Source of the DNA: Pleodorina starrii
Lineage: Eukaryota; Chlorophyta; Chlorophyceae; Chlamydomonadales; Volvocaceae
Assembly: GCA_030267565.1 (NCBI GenBank)
Contig: BRXU01000012.1
Span: 1,734,501-1,798,500, forward strand
Direction: 5' to 3'
Length of the DNA: 64,000 bases
Position 1 is the stretch's first letter; each line of letters opens with the position of its first letter. The notes beneath the pieces were generated by a model that searched no databases, was not told where the DNA came from, and saw only the letters and a list, made by a program, of their open reading frames with translations. The position numbers and the translations under genes are program-made. Positions 1 through 10,885 of this stretch are shown here, piece after piece.

Positions 1-776
1 ATTCCCCCGTGCGCGCGCCCATGGTCGTGTGTCCTTGTGCTATCCCCCCGGGTTCGCTCGTTCCTGTCTGGGTGGCTCGTGCTGTCTGGTCTGGTTGGGA
101 TTGCCTTTGCACTGGTTGCTTCCGCTAAAGTGCACGGCCAGCTGGCCCGTTGGCTCGCTCTACTCTTCCGTCCGGAATCTGGAACCCACTGTACCGACCA
201 CCGCAACAACCAGAAGATACGCAGAGCCACACTGGCCCGTCGTGCGCATTACGACCACAGCTGTCCGAATTCGCAGGACCTTACGTGCCTGCAGGCATCC
301 AGCCTTCCCTATCTTATTGCGGAGAACCACTAGCTACCATTAGCTACCTGCCACATCTTATAAGATTGCAGCAGGCGGAGTAAACATAGGCATTGGAGTA
401 AACAAATGCATTTGTTGATTGGTGACGGCGGACCCAATCCAGCAACTTATCGGGATAGTTTTCACGTAGGCGCTGGGCAGGCCCTGGGTGTGTGAGGCTC
501 AGTGCCTGGATGCCGCATGATGACGCCCGCGGCCTGCGTGGAACTATTAAGCTACATACATTATTAGGTCCCCGTCGGCCCTCGAGCTCAATTAAGAAGG
601 CGCCTATTCCAGCCACTATGTCATTGAGCGACCCGTTTATTCGGTTGAAAAGGCGCCTAGCTCGCTACTCCGTCCAGCATCCGTACTGCACTATGTACGA
701 GCACGCCCATTCTGGCCATCGCGGTAACCGACGACCGCTGCTACGTACGCGACTTAATTTCACTGTGGAAATGCAG
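1..776. other. unassigned sequence upstream of the first recognised exon
   Basis: No exon is supported here. Short open frames exist on both strands but none resembles a known domain. The frame of the following exon is closed by a TAA at 755-757, and a CAG-type 3' splice site lies at 774-776, so this stretch is probably intron plus earlier exons of the same modular gene. Confidence 0.4.
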
Positions 777-1379
777 GTCCAAACGCACCGCCACCGCAGC
801 CATCCCCGCCAACCCCACCGTTACCATCACCGCAACCGCCACCACTGCCTCCAACTCCTCCTAACCCGCCATCGCCGCCTCCGCCTCCGCCCTCGTCTGA
901 ACTGATCCTTACAACGGCCAACATCACAGTTTATGCCTCCTCGGTCCTAAACAATGACACCAGCGCATACGGGCCCCAGCTAGCGGTCGACGGTCTCTTC
1001 CCGATCAGCAACAGCTCGGCGACCGGCACCTTCATCAGCCAAAGCGAAAACACGTCGTCCCCCTGGTTCGCCATCGACTTTGGGGAGCTGGTTACGGTCA
1101 ATCGGGTCGTTTGGTACAACCGGATGGACTGCTGTGGCAGCAATGTGACGGGAGCTCAGCTAAAAATTGGCGGCGCGTGGCCTCCACCAATACTGGGGTA
1201 TGCGAACCCAATCGTCCACGAAACATCGGGTAGCAGTACCACTGGCGCTGTGATTTCTATCAATCTGAACCCACCATGGTCGGGCCGTTTTCTCACTATC
1301 AACAATGCCGCGAAGTCTACCCAGCGGCCCTATCCTCCGCTCCAAATCGCTGAGCTGCAGGTGTATGGCAGCCCCGCAG
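777..1379 (+). CDS. Pro-rich linker plus discoidin (F5/8 type C) domain exon of a modular extracellular protein
   Basis: The exon opens with a Pro-rich linker (about 40 residues, PPPSP/PPTPP pattern) and continues into a discoidin-like beta-sandwich. Visible family marks are 'YGPQLAVDG', 'PWFAIDFGELVTVNRVVWYNR', a paired CC, and the terminal strand 'LQIAELQVYGSPAG'. Discoidin domains bind glycans or lipids outside the cell. A 3' splice site at 774-776 gives entry in phase 1. The end is ambiguous: either a phase-1 splice at G|GTGTGT (1379/1380), as in the paralogous exon ending at 5034, or a stop TAA at 1385-1387. Nothing else is seen in the 380 bases that follow up to the next exon. The domain call is firm; whether this is the end of one gene or one module of a longer gene is inference. 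Confidence 0.7.
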
Positions 1380-1760
1380 GTGTGTAAAACTGCCTGATGC
1401 ATGAAACGTGAGAGGTCGATAGCAGCAGCACATCTACGTATGGACGTGTATGCAGTGGCACTCCCTCCGTACACTAGCTGGCAGCTAACAGCTCGGTTGG
1501 ACCGCAGGCTTCATCGCTCAGTAACTAAAGTGCAACGAACATCGACGTCTGTGATAGATACTATCGATTCATTTCTGTCCAGTCTCCAAACCAGTTAGTT
1601 GTGCAAGCCACGCAGGTCACCATGCGACAGTGACAAAGCGATTGAAGTCCACGTTGAACGATTAATCATGTCTTTTGCCCAATGATGCCTGCGTGTTTAA
1701 TAGTTATACACTGCTAATCACCTCCTAACACGCACGAATGAATTGCGTACATGCAAGCAG

Positions 1761-2009
1761 CTTGCACCGTGCAGCCGCAGTACGGTGCCGTGTACGGCAG
1801 CGACTCCGCCGCCCTGGCCACCTCGACCCAACCTGACGAGGGCGCCTGCTGCCAGGCCTGCTACGTCAGTTCCTCCTGTCTCTACTGGGACTGGGAGCGC
1901 AGCACCGGCATCTGCCGCCTCAAGGGCGACCAGGCCGGCTCCATCCCGGCGGGTCAGCTCATCCCGGGCTTCTGGCGGGACCCGGACAGAGTGGCGGGAG
2001 GCAAGAGGG
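1761..2009 (+). CDS. PAN/Apple-like cysteine-rich module exon
   Basis: About 82 codons containing 'GACCQACYVSSSCLYWDWE' and 'STGICRLKG', the spaced cysteines of a PAN/Apple-like fold used in adhesion proteins and lectins. It enters in phase 1 after a CAG at 1758-1760 and leaves in phase 1 at G|GTAAGC (2009/2010). It is closely similar to the exon at 14732-14974, including an identical 'ALATSTQPDEGACCQAC' stretch. The following interval 2010-2664 looks like an intron without further content. The exact PAN assignment rests on the cysteine pattern and is less certain than the paralogy. Confidence 0.6.
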
Positions 2010-2664
2010 GTAAGCGAATAGCGGGGCTTGCATGCAGTTTGTGATTAGGGATGGGGTGGGCGGGGATGAGGCCCCTGCGGCGCCTGCAGCAGTCTTGCAA
2101 GCTAAGAGGAACCGCACGCTGCTGCTGGGTATACGTAATGTGGCACTGTGTTTTTCACCCCTTATGCGTGTCACGCTCGGAAAGGATCACTGAATCTCAG
2201 TCTTTACAATGTATGAGTGAAGTGCTCCGAATAAATCCTGGCAGTCGTCCGAAAACGTCCGCTTTCGTTTGCTTGTCCGCTGGAAGGCGGGGGGGGGGCG
2301 CTCGAAGGCGGGAAGGAGGAAACAGCTTCCCTGGTATTTCCCTTCCCGAGACCTCATTGCATGCCTGGCATGCATGCCATGTACCCACTTCGTTCCCGGG
2401 CCGTCACCATACCTTACTATACAGTCGGCCACAGCATTCTCCTTGAAGTTCCGCTTGTCTCGGCAGTGATTGTGATTTGTGAAGCGCCGTCGCCGCTCTG
2501 CTAAATGTTCAGCACTTAGTACAGCTCCCGTCCACGCTGTCCCATCGCCAGCTCCGTCAGCCCAAGCAAGCTTAACTTGATCGTGACTAGACTGTGACAT
2601 TCAAAATCCCCCACCTCCCATTGACCCCTGTACCATGACGGAACGTCAACGTGCATACTTGTAG

Positions 2665-5034
2665 CTGCCAGCTTTTTCCACAAACATACGACGCCACGTT
2701 TGAAGACCGTGGATAGCGGTTTCATCAGCATCTGGTCGTCGCCCTCCGCCTTATCACTAATATCTGGCCTTTTAGCGAGGTTCACTTACTTCTACAAGTC
2801 CATCTATGTACCCCAGGCCATCCCAAACGCAGCGATATGGATGTTCGTTGATGGTCAGGTTACTGTTTTCCTAAATGGACAGCAGATGATGCAGCCAACG
2901 GCTAGCAATGAAATCTTGACGGCCGTGTCGCTCGATCTGCAACAAGGCCTGAACCTCCTTACCCTCCGGGTTTGGAACAGTGGCGGCCGAGGATACGCGG
3001 CGGCATCGTTGCTTGTGCCTAACGGAACTGTCGACAGTACTTACGCGACTGCTGTAAACGGACAACCAATACTGCTGCGGACGGACCAAACATGGGCCTG
3101 GGTAGAGGAACCGCCACCGCCACCACCGTCGCCCAGACCTCCGCCGAGCCCTCCGTCTCCCCGGCCCCCACCACCTCCTAAGCCGCCGTCACCGCCACCA
3201 CCCAGCCCTTTGCCGCCGTCACCGCCACCACCCAGCCCTTTGCCGCCGTCACCACAACCGCCCAGCCCTCTGCCGCCGTCACCGCCCCCATCACCCCCTA
3301 TGCCGCCGTCACCTCAACCGCCCAGCCCTTTGCCGCCGTCACCTCAACCGCCCAGCCCTGAGCCGCCGTCACCACCACCACCCAGCCCTTTGCCGCCGCC
3401 ACCTCAACCGCCCAGCCCTCTGCCGCCGTCAACGCCCCCATCAACCCCTATGCCGCCGTCACCGCCACCACCCAGCCCTTTGCCGCCGTCACCTCAACCG
3501 CCCAGCCCTCTGCCCCCGTCACCGCCACCACCCAGCCCTTTGCCGCCATCACCGCCACCACCCAGCCCTTTGCCGCCGGCACCTCAACCGCCCAGCCCTC
3601 TGCCGCCGTCACCGCCACCACCCAGCCCTTTGCCGCCGTCACCTCAACCGCCCAGCCCTGAGCCGCCGTCACCTCAACCGCCCAGCCCTCTGCCGCCGTC
3701 ACCGCCACCGCCCAGCCCTCTGCCGCCGTCACCACCACCACCCAGCCCTTTGCCGCCGTCACCTCAACCGCCCAGCCCTCTGCCGTCGTCAACGCCCCCA
3801 TCAACCCCTATGCCGCCGTCACCGCCACCACCCAGCCCTTTGCCGCCGTCACCTCAACCGCCCAGCCCTCTGCCGCCGTCACCGCCCCCATCACCCCCTA
3901 TGCCGCCGTCACCGCCACCACCTAGCCCTTTGCCGCCGTCACCTCAACCGCCCAGCCCTCTGCCGCTTTCGCCACCACCACCCAGCCCTTTGCCGCCGTC
4001 GCCGCCACCACCCAGCTCTTTGCCGCCGTCACCCCAACTGCTCAGCCCTTCGCCGCCGTCACCTCAACCGCCCAGCCCTCTGCCGCCGTCACCGCCACCA
4101 CCCAGCCCTTTGCCGCCGTCACCTCAACCGTCCAGCCCTTTGCCGCCGTCTCCGCAACCACCCAGCCCTTTGGCGCCGTCACCTCAACCGCCCAGCCCTT
4201 TGCCGCCGTCACCGCCCCCAACCAGCCCTTTGCCGCCGTCGCCACCACCACCCAGCCCTTTGCCGCCGTCGCCGCCACCACCCAGCTCTTCGCCGCCGTC
4301 ACCTCAACCGCCCGGCCCTCGGCCGCCGTCACCTCAACCGCCCAGCCCTCGGCCGCCGTCACCGCCACCGCCCAGCCCTTTGCCGCCGTCACCTCAACCG
4401 CCCAACTCAGTAACGTCCTCACCACGACCACCCACCCTGCCGCCGCCATCACCGCAACTGCCCGGCTCTGTGCCCACCTTAGTGGCAGCAAACACCAGGC
4501 CGCCCTTCCCACCTGAGCTCTCCAGTTCCTTGCCGCATCCAGCGCCACCACCTCCACCACCTCTCTTAAGCAATATAGCGATGAACAAACTTCTATTTGC
4601 ATCATCCGTTGAATTATCAGATCTAAAGTCGTACGGCCCGCAGTACGCCGCGGACGGTTTCATCTCCAACACTGGGCGCGCCACCTTCCAGAGCGGCGCC
4701 GACGACCTCAACCCCTGGCTGTCTATCGACCTGGGCAGCCTTTTTGCCATCTCCCAAATCGTGTACCACAACAGGCGGGACTGCTGCGGCGAGCGCACCG
4801 TGAATGCGGAGTTCCGAGTTGGCGGCGCCCTGGTCAGCAACGCCCTGACTGCTAACCAGATCTCGCTCAATGAGCTCGTGTTCCGAATGGCGGGGCGCAG
4901 CGCCACCGCCGCTGTCCACACCATCGACCTCGACCCTCCGGTCATCGGTAGGTACGTCACTGTGCAGAACTTTGGCAGCACCAGCAACCCGCAGCTGCAG
5001 GTCTCGGAGCTGCAGGTGTACGGCACGCCGGCGG
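2665..5034 (+). CDS. beta-sandwich + Pro/Ser-rich stalk + discoidin exon (hydroxyproline-rich glycoprotein type)
   Basis: A single 2370-base exon, phase 1 at both ends (after GTAG at 2661-2664; G|GTATGG at 5034/5035). Residues 1-140 form a module also present at 15658-16148 ('FYKSIYVPQ', 'VTVFLNGQQ', '[11 protein letters not shown]', 'TWAWVEE'), probably galactose-binding-like. About 480 residues of [12 protein letters not shown] repeats follow, the type that is prolyl-hydroxylated and glycosylated in volvocine cell walls. The C-terminal 150 residues are a discoidin domain ('[10 protein letters not shown]', '[22 protein letters not shown]', '[14 protein letters not shown]'). Reading on without splicing would add about 44 residues to a stop at 5166-5168. 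The architecture suggests a rod-like matrix protein with globular carbohydrate-binding ends; function is inferred from domains only. Confidence 0.75.
3181..4440 (+). repeat. 30-bp coding minisatellite (Pro/Ser-rich stalk)
   Basis: About 42 head-to-tail 30-base units, each coding ten residues of the form LPPSPxPPSP. Unit boundaries keep exact 30-base phase across 1.26 kb. Units alternate between CCACCA and CAACCG variants, and a four-unit block carrying a '[11 protein letters not shown]' variant occurs at about 3421-3480 and again at 3781-3840, showing recent duplication of multi-unit blocks. Confidence 0.9.
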
Positions 5035-5198
5035 GTATGGTTCGAACGACATACGCGCGGCAGAGCTGGGTCAGCTCCCGGCTGTGGGCGGGTTGGAGCA
5101 GCAGCGCCTCAGCGCCGGGTGGCGGCAGAGCGGAGCTGGACCCAGGTATGGTAGGAGCGGCGGTATGAGTACGTATGTATGTGCGATGGCTCGATTGA

Positions 5199-5571
5199 TG
5201 TAACGTTTAAGCTACGCTACGCAGCGGAAGGGAACTCACCGAGGTACCAGGCGTCGCCGAGACGACGACCGAAGAACGACCAGCGGAAGGAGACGAAGAC
5301 GGCGCCCACCTAAACAGCTTACCAAGCACTAATCTAACTAATATCAGAAACATACAGTAGTAAGAGGTGGTGTCAACAGACACCTGTGAATAGAATTCAA
5401 TCCCATAAGCTCCACCAGTCGGCATATGAGGCCGACGCCTTGAGATCTTGATGTACGACAGGGCTCCGCATTTATCGTCTCCAACTAACCCAACGGTCGT
5501 TCCTCACTTTAGTGAGTTCCGTTCACCATTGGTTATAAGTCGGAAATATTATAAGTATAATTATCGTTACA
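5199..5571 (-). repeat. 3' LTR of the Ty3/gypsy element
   Basis: 373 bases, nearly identical to 13772-14489 after removing the SINE and one target copy, and to the reverse complement of 17449-17821. Visible differences are single bases (for example TTCACC here versus TTAACC), indicating a young insertion. Termini are TGTAACG and CGTTACA. Confidence 0.93.
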
Positions 5572-5586
5572 CTCCCCCCCCTTTGA
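5572..5586 (-). promoter_or_regulatory. polypurine tract of the Ty3/gypsy element
   Basis: Directly inside the 3' LTR the - strand reads CAAAGGGGGGGGAG and then the LTR TGTAAC. This is the expected position and composition of the plus-strand primer for reverse transcription. Confidence 0.8.
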
Positions 5587-5615
5587 AGCGAACGTCCCGG
5601 GAGCGATGCCAGTAT

Positions 5616-6683
5616 TCACCGGCGGCGCTGTCCTTTGACGCGCCTGCGCCGAGATGTAGGCTTAACCCGGGGAGGCGGTGCCTGGTTGCGCTTAGTGAGG
5701 AAGGCATCGACCTCCTCGGCAACCAAGGAATCCCTTCGAAGGGACTCTTCAGGCTCCCAAGTGTTATGTTCGGGACCAAATCCGGCCCATTTTACAAGAA
5801 ATTCGCGGCGTGTTTTACGCCCGATTTTGCGTTCCCGTACGTCGATGATACTGTCCACGCTCCAGTACTCCTCGCCTTCCAGTACAAAGGCGGGCGGCGG
5901 TTGATAAGTGCCGTCACCTTTGTAAGGCTTTAGGAGCGAAACGTGGAAGACTGGATGAATTTTGTATCCCGCTGGCAAGTCAAGTTTGTAGGCCACCGAA
6001 CCTACGCGCGCCAGGATTTTGAAGGGCCCAATGTATTTGGGCAGCAACTTCTTTGCGCCAGGGGACTTCAACGTAATGTTGGATGTAGAGAGCAACACGT
6101 TTTCTCCAATGTCAAACGAGATGTCCTCCCGTTTGCGGTTATAGGCAGTGCGTTGGCGATCCTGAGCCGCTTTCAGGTGCCTGCGGGCCGCAGCGATGCG
6201 TTCCCGCATAATGGAAGCAAACTCTTTGGCCGATGGGACTTTGCCATTCTCCAACTCGATGTCAACATCCGCGGGAACCCGAGGTTGGTGACCCGAATTG
6301 AGCATGAACGGCGTTGTATTGGTACTGCTCTGCTTCGAATTATTAATTGCAAACTCGATTAAGGGCAGATGTTTGTCCCAATCATCCTGCGTCGGATTGA
6401 CGTAGTGCCGAAGGGTTTCTTCCAAGAGCCGGTTCATGCGCTCCGTCTGACCGTCCGTTTGCGGATGGTAAGCGGTGCTCATGCGTAGTTTGGTGCGAAG
6501 GCTCTTAAACAGCTCCTGCCAAAAATGACCGGTGAATTGAGTTCCACGGTCAGACACCAGGGACCTGGACAGCCCATGATGCTTGAAAACGTGTTCGAGG
6601 TATAGCCACGCTATCTCCTCAGCACTGACGTCGGTGTGAGTGGCAGCAAAGTGCACCATTTTGCTGAGCCGATCCACAAACAC
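5616..6683 (-). CDS. integrase catalytic core, GPF/GPY-like module and chromodomain (3' part of pol)
   Basis: 355 codons that continue the pol frame after the repeat inserted at about 6684-7688. The integrase core shows 'FVDRLSKMVHF', 'VSDRGTQFTGHFWQEL' (second Asp) and 'STAYHPQTDGQTERMNR' (catalytic Glu). 'LLPKYIGPFKI' and 'HPVFHVSLLKPYKG' form the C-terminal DNA-binding module. The last ~80 residues are a chromodomain ('EYWSVDSIIDVRE', 'EFLVKWAGFGPEHNTWEPEE'), the mark of chromoviruses that steers integration to modified chromatin. The first catalytic Asp lies at the insertion point. The frame is separated from the rest of pol, so the piece is non-functional as it stands. Confidence 0.93.
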   Translation of the reverse strand: MFVDRLSKMVHFAATHTDVSAEEIAWLYLEHVFKHHGLSRSLVSDRGTQFTGHFWQELFKSLRTKLRMSTAYHPQTDGQTERMNRLLEETLRHYVNPTQDDWDKHLPLIEFAINNSKQSSTNTTPFMLNSGHQPRVPADVDIELENGKVPSAKEFASIMRERIAAARRHLKAAQDRQRTAYNRKREDISFDIGENVLLSTSNITLKSPGAKKLLPKYIGPFKILARVGSVAYKLDLPAGYKIHPVFHVSLLKPYKGDGTYQPPPAFVLEGEEYWSVDSIIDVRERKIGRKTRREFLVKWAGFGPEHNTWEPEESLRRDSLVAEEVDAFLTKRNQAPPPRVKPTSRRRRVKGQRRR

Positions 6684-7688
6684 AAGTACGGCGTCGTGGC
6701 CCTTAGCGGTTTTTGGGCGGGGCCCCAGCGCGAAGCGCCCAAGATTCCAAAATCCAGTTTCCTAACCCTAAAACACGCTATTTCCCGCGGGTTCCGTGGG
6801 TTCCGTGGGTTCTGGGTTCTGGGATCTGGGATGGAAGTAATTGGACAAGTGCAGACTTTCGGCCATCGGAAAGGCTGCAGAAGTAAAAGATTACATTCTT
6901 TATTGCACGGTAAATTTATTATAGGAACCCAACCTCGTATGCGTAAAAACCAGTTTGGCAGTCTCCATGGACCGAGGCCGAGGTCAAACCAACACCTCTC
7001 GGCCTATAATTACTTCCAGAAGATTCATCGTTCCTTAAGGTAGGATTCTGACATGACGGCGTGAAATGAATCTTCGTTTCGGCAAGCAACCAACTATGTT
7101 TGCATTGCGAACATTCTTCCCGCGACCACACCACAGCAGCTCTGCTTGCCGGTCCGATCGTCTTGACGCATATTGCTATTACAAAGGTTGCAAGGTGCAA
7201 ACCATGAGGGGCAAAATGCTGGTTGTTGGACGCCAAGCCGCCGATGCACGCACGATGCAGTCGGCAACCTAGGGGACTTCTACATTCCCTGTCCTAATGT
7301 TAAAGTTGTCAAGCCTCCTCTACGGCGAATACCTCGGCAGCGAAGCCTGTGCACTCTCGTCGGCGGCAAGTGCACGTCGTCGCGACCCTCGCAAACTAAC
7401 AGTTCCATTTGCAAGTCAGCCTGCGTGATGTGTAAATGATACACTCCATGTCTATTGTCAAGCTACTTAAGCCAAGCAATGCGCTCGCGGGAAGAGTTGC
7501 ACAGTGCCGAGACGGCGCGCGATGCTAAATATGGGGCGGATTGCTAAAGCCGCAGGCATTTCAGATATAAAGCTCTGGCTGTCTATCAGCAGGAATGCCG
7601 ACACTCTCACACTTGACGCCCTCGCTGCCCTAGCACTGAATTTAACCCGTACGGATTGAACGGGGCCCCGCCCTTTTTCCGGCTTCAA
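6684..7688. mobile_element. ~1-kb repeat 'X' (copy A) splitting the integrase
   Basis: This block separates the integrase zinc region from its catalytic core. About 720 bases of it (6980-7700) match the reverse complement of 48490-49780. Ends carry related G/C-rich inverted sequences: GGTTTTTGGGCGGGGCCCC near the left edge and, on the other strand, GGAAAAAGGGCGGGGCCCC near the right edge. No transposase is recognisable. Short frames shared by both copies contain 'SACRSDRLDAY' and 'LVVGRQAA'. The exact edges and target duplication are uncertain by about 15 bases. Confidence 0.65.
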
Positions 7689-10600
7689 GGAAGCCGACAC
7701 CAACCCCTTGTCGGTAGCTGCGTGATCAAATCGAGTGACACGCTCTCCCAATTTGTCTCCGGTATTGGGAGGGGCTGTAGCTTTCCATACGGCTTATGGT
7801 TGGAAGGCTTGTTGCGCTGGCATTCGGGGCATCTTCCGACATACTCGGCCACGTCTGCGTCCAGAGTGGGCCACCAGTACGAGCGGGAAATAACTTCCTT
7901 TGTGCGGCTTATTCCTCTATGCCCAGATGTGATACTGTCATGGTATTCAGCCATGATCAGATCGCGCAACCCGTCTGCGTCGGGGATCACCACCCGTTGG
8001 CCTTTTTGCCAGAGGCCACGCGACGTGTTATAGTACAGCCCAGCTATCCGTAATGGGTCAGCAAAGGATGGGTCCTTGTGGTACCCTCGCTGGATCCGCG
8101 TCAAGAGATCAGCGACGATGCTTGACCGTGTGAGCGCAGCTGCCACCGTAGGCTCGTGTACCCTGCTAATAGGGTCGGCCACGTTAATTCTGCCCGGACG
8201 ATATTCCCATTCGAACTTGAAACGAGAAAGGTATTCCATCCAACGCGCTTGTCGTCGCGAAAGCAAATTATTGCTTTTCTGGTCTTGCAGATATACCAGG
8301 GGTTGGTGATCGGTGACTAAAGTGACGTGCTGTGCCCCGTCAAGATAGCACCTCCATTCGGTTAACGCATGGATAACCCCAAGGCATTCCTGGTCGGTGG
8401 TTGTGTAGTTTATCTCCACAGGAGTAAACTTCTGGCTTGTGTAAGCCACCGGCCGACCGTCCTGCAAGAGGATGGCACCCGTCCCGAATACGGACGCGTC
8501 GGACCAAACCTCAAAAGGTTTGTCCAGTTCTGGCAGAACTAACACCGGTGCGTTCGTAAGTGCGTGCTTCACGCCATTAAACGCGGATTGGCATTCCGGT
8601 GTCCAATCCCAAGGTACTTGAGCACCCGTCAATGACGTGAGTGGGGCAACGAGCGATGAATAACCCTGTATAAATCGCCTAAAATAATTCGCTAATCCCA
8701 GGAATGACCTGAGACGCGAAACGTTTGTGGGAGTGGCCCAGTCCTGTACCACTTTTACTTTAGACGGGTCGACCTTAAGGCCGTCCCTGCCCACGATGTG
8801 CCCCAAAAACTTCAATTCCGCTTTATTGAAGTCGCACTTAGGCAATTTTGCCCTGAACTTGTGCTCACGTAACAGCTCAAGTACAATACGGAGGTGCCGT
8901 ACGTGTTCTTGTGCCGTTTTAGAAAAAATAAGTATATCGTCCAAATACACGAGAACAAATCGACCAATGTGCTCCCGAAAAATCGTTGCCATGGTGGATT
9001 GGAACGTTGCGGGCGCATTAGTCAGGCCGAAACAAAGGACCTTGAACTGAAACTGTCCCTCAGGCGTGAGGAAGCTCGTTTTAGGTCTGTCCTCAGGTGT
9101 AATGCGGATTTGGTAGTAACCCTGTTGCAAGTCAAGGCTTGAAAAAACCTTTGCGCCTTGCAACTGGTCGAAGAGGTCGGTTATGGACGGCATTGGGTAT
9201 CTCCGCTTGACGGTGATTTTGTTCAATGCTCTATAATCCAAACACATTCGAAGGGTCTTGTCCTGTTTTTCGACAAACAGAACAGGCGCACCGAATGGGG
9301 AGGTGCTCGGTTCGATGAACCCTTTAGCAAGCAAATCCGCTACTTGCTTTTTGACCTCTTCCCGCTCAGCCTGAGTTAAGCGGTACATACGTTTTGCGGG
9401 AGGCTGAGCGCCTTCTACCAAGGGAATAGTGTGACCTATGCCCGGACGCTCCGGTGGAGGCTCGTTCAGCTCCGCGAAGACATCTGAAAATCCGGATTTC
9501 AGTGCTTCTATTTCCGACTGCGGTACCAGGTCGATGGGCGCAGGAGCATCAGTTGACGTAGCAGCCCCAACCGTCGCGGATTCGCAACGAGTAGGGTCCG
9601 CGGGCTCAACGCTATCTTCGCGTACTAGCATTAGGTACGATCGCGCACCCCGCGTGAGCAGCTTTGCAGCTTGCTTGGCGCTCAGAAGCGGAACCGACGT
9701 CGCTTGGTGCAACCGCGCGCACACGTAGTTCATGACCGCGATTGGGTCAGGTTCGGTGTCGGCCGACCCGTGTACGTAAGTCGGGTGCAGTGTGAGGCTC
9801 TTCCCCCCCCTTTGGAGGGTGAGCGAATCACTGTCCCAGCTCATAACGGCCTTGAGCCGCTTGAGCCAATCTGTCCCAAGCAAAATGTCCGTGCCTGGCA
9901 TGCCGCCTGGCATCACAAGGAGGCGCACTGTGTCGCGATATGTGCCCATGCGGATGGGCACGGCGACTTGACCCAACAGTTGCTGGAGCGAACCGTCTGC
10001 GAGGCGTACGGAGGTAACCGCCGCTGGCTGCACCTTAAGGCGCAAGCTGTTGACCAGAGTTTGGCCAACAAAGCCGTCGGCAGCTCCCACTGCACAAGCC
10101 CCGCTGTCAACGAGCGTTTGGGCCTCTTTGCCGTACATTTTGCTGAGGAAGTGCATGCTGTAGCCCGAGTTGTTCTGTACGGAGCGCAGTACAGCCTCCG
10201 TTTTGGGAGGATCGTACCAAAGCTGGACCGGCCAAGGGATACCCATGAGCTGAGCTTTGCCCCGCTCGTTATTGGGAGTGGTGAAAAGCCGCTTTCCAAT
10301 AGGGTACTCCTTAAAGAGCGCGTAGCCTAGAGACTGAAAGTGCTGCTCAAGCGCGGGCCACTTGGGGGCTACGAACATGGCACTGGTGGTGCTGGGCTGT
10401 GCAGCTTTGCATTTCGCGTAGTGCTGCTGCCATCTGACCACTTCGTGTATTGGTGGATGTATCCAGAGGGTTTCCCCGCCAACGTCCTTATCGAAGAAAG
10501 ATTGGCTGGGTGAGGCAAAAGGAACGCACAGAGCATTGGTGCCAGAATTGTTACATGCGGCGTCAAAGGTAAACTTGACGCCCAACTCCGACTGCACCCG

Positions 10601-10885
10601 AGCAAACTCCCGACTGCAGAACATGCGGTCGTCGTTTCCCGGCGGTGGAGGTGGAGGAAGCTCAAAAACAACCCCCTGAGCGGCCGGCGGAGACCCCAAC
10701 GTATGGTCCGGGGGTCCCGCCGCGCCTACGGCACCAATTCCACCATCCCGAACGCCTAGAGCGTGGGATACAGCAACGCGCGCAACCGGCAGGTTAGGAC
10801 CTGCTTCACGACAGCCTAGAGCTCTCGACACACGTGCTGGCTCTGGCGGGTCAGAACCCGCACCCTCCGCGTCCTTGCCAAGCGC
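7689..10885 (-). CDS. pol: MTase-like region, aspartic protease, reverse transcriptase, RNase H, integrase zinc region
   Basis: Over 1000 codons in the same frame as gag, separated from it only by a TAG at 10886-10888. The N-terminal part has an N6-adenine-methyltransferase-like stretch ('FTFDAACNNSGTNALC', 'ETLWIHPPIHEVVRW'). The protease follows with 'LVDSGAC' and 'DILLGTDWL'. The RT has 'MCLDYRALNKIT', 'FSSLDLQQGYYQI', 'FGLTNAPATFQ' and the catalytic 'VYLDDILIFS'. RNase H has 'FEVWSDAS', 'TTDQECLGVIHAL' and 'LVTDHQPLVYL'. The integrase HHCC finger is visible as 'GHRGISRTKEVI...CPECQ'. The frame ends where repeat X was inserted, just after 'SLDLITQLPTRG'. Similarity to chromovirus pol is unmistakable. 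Confidence 0.95.

Noticed and set aside
29..343. ORFs at the window start as signal-peptide-bearing exons
   Set aside because: Hydrophobic residues appear in two frames but no start context, splice support or similarity.
3448..4605. - strand frames of [10 protein letters not shown] repeats
   Set aside because: Antisense of the Pro-rich minisatellite.
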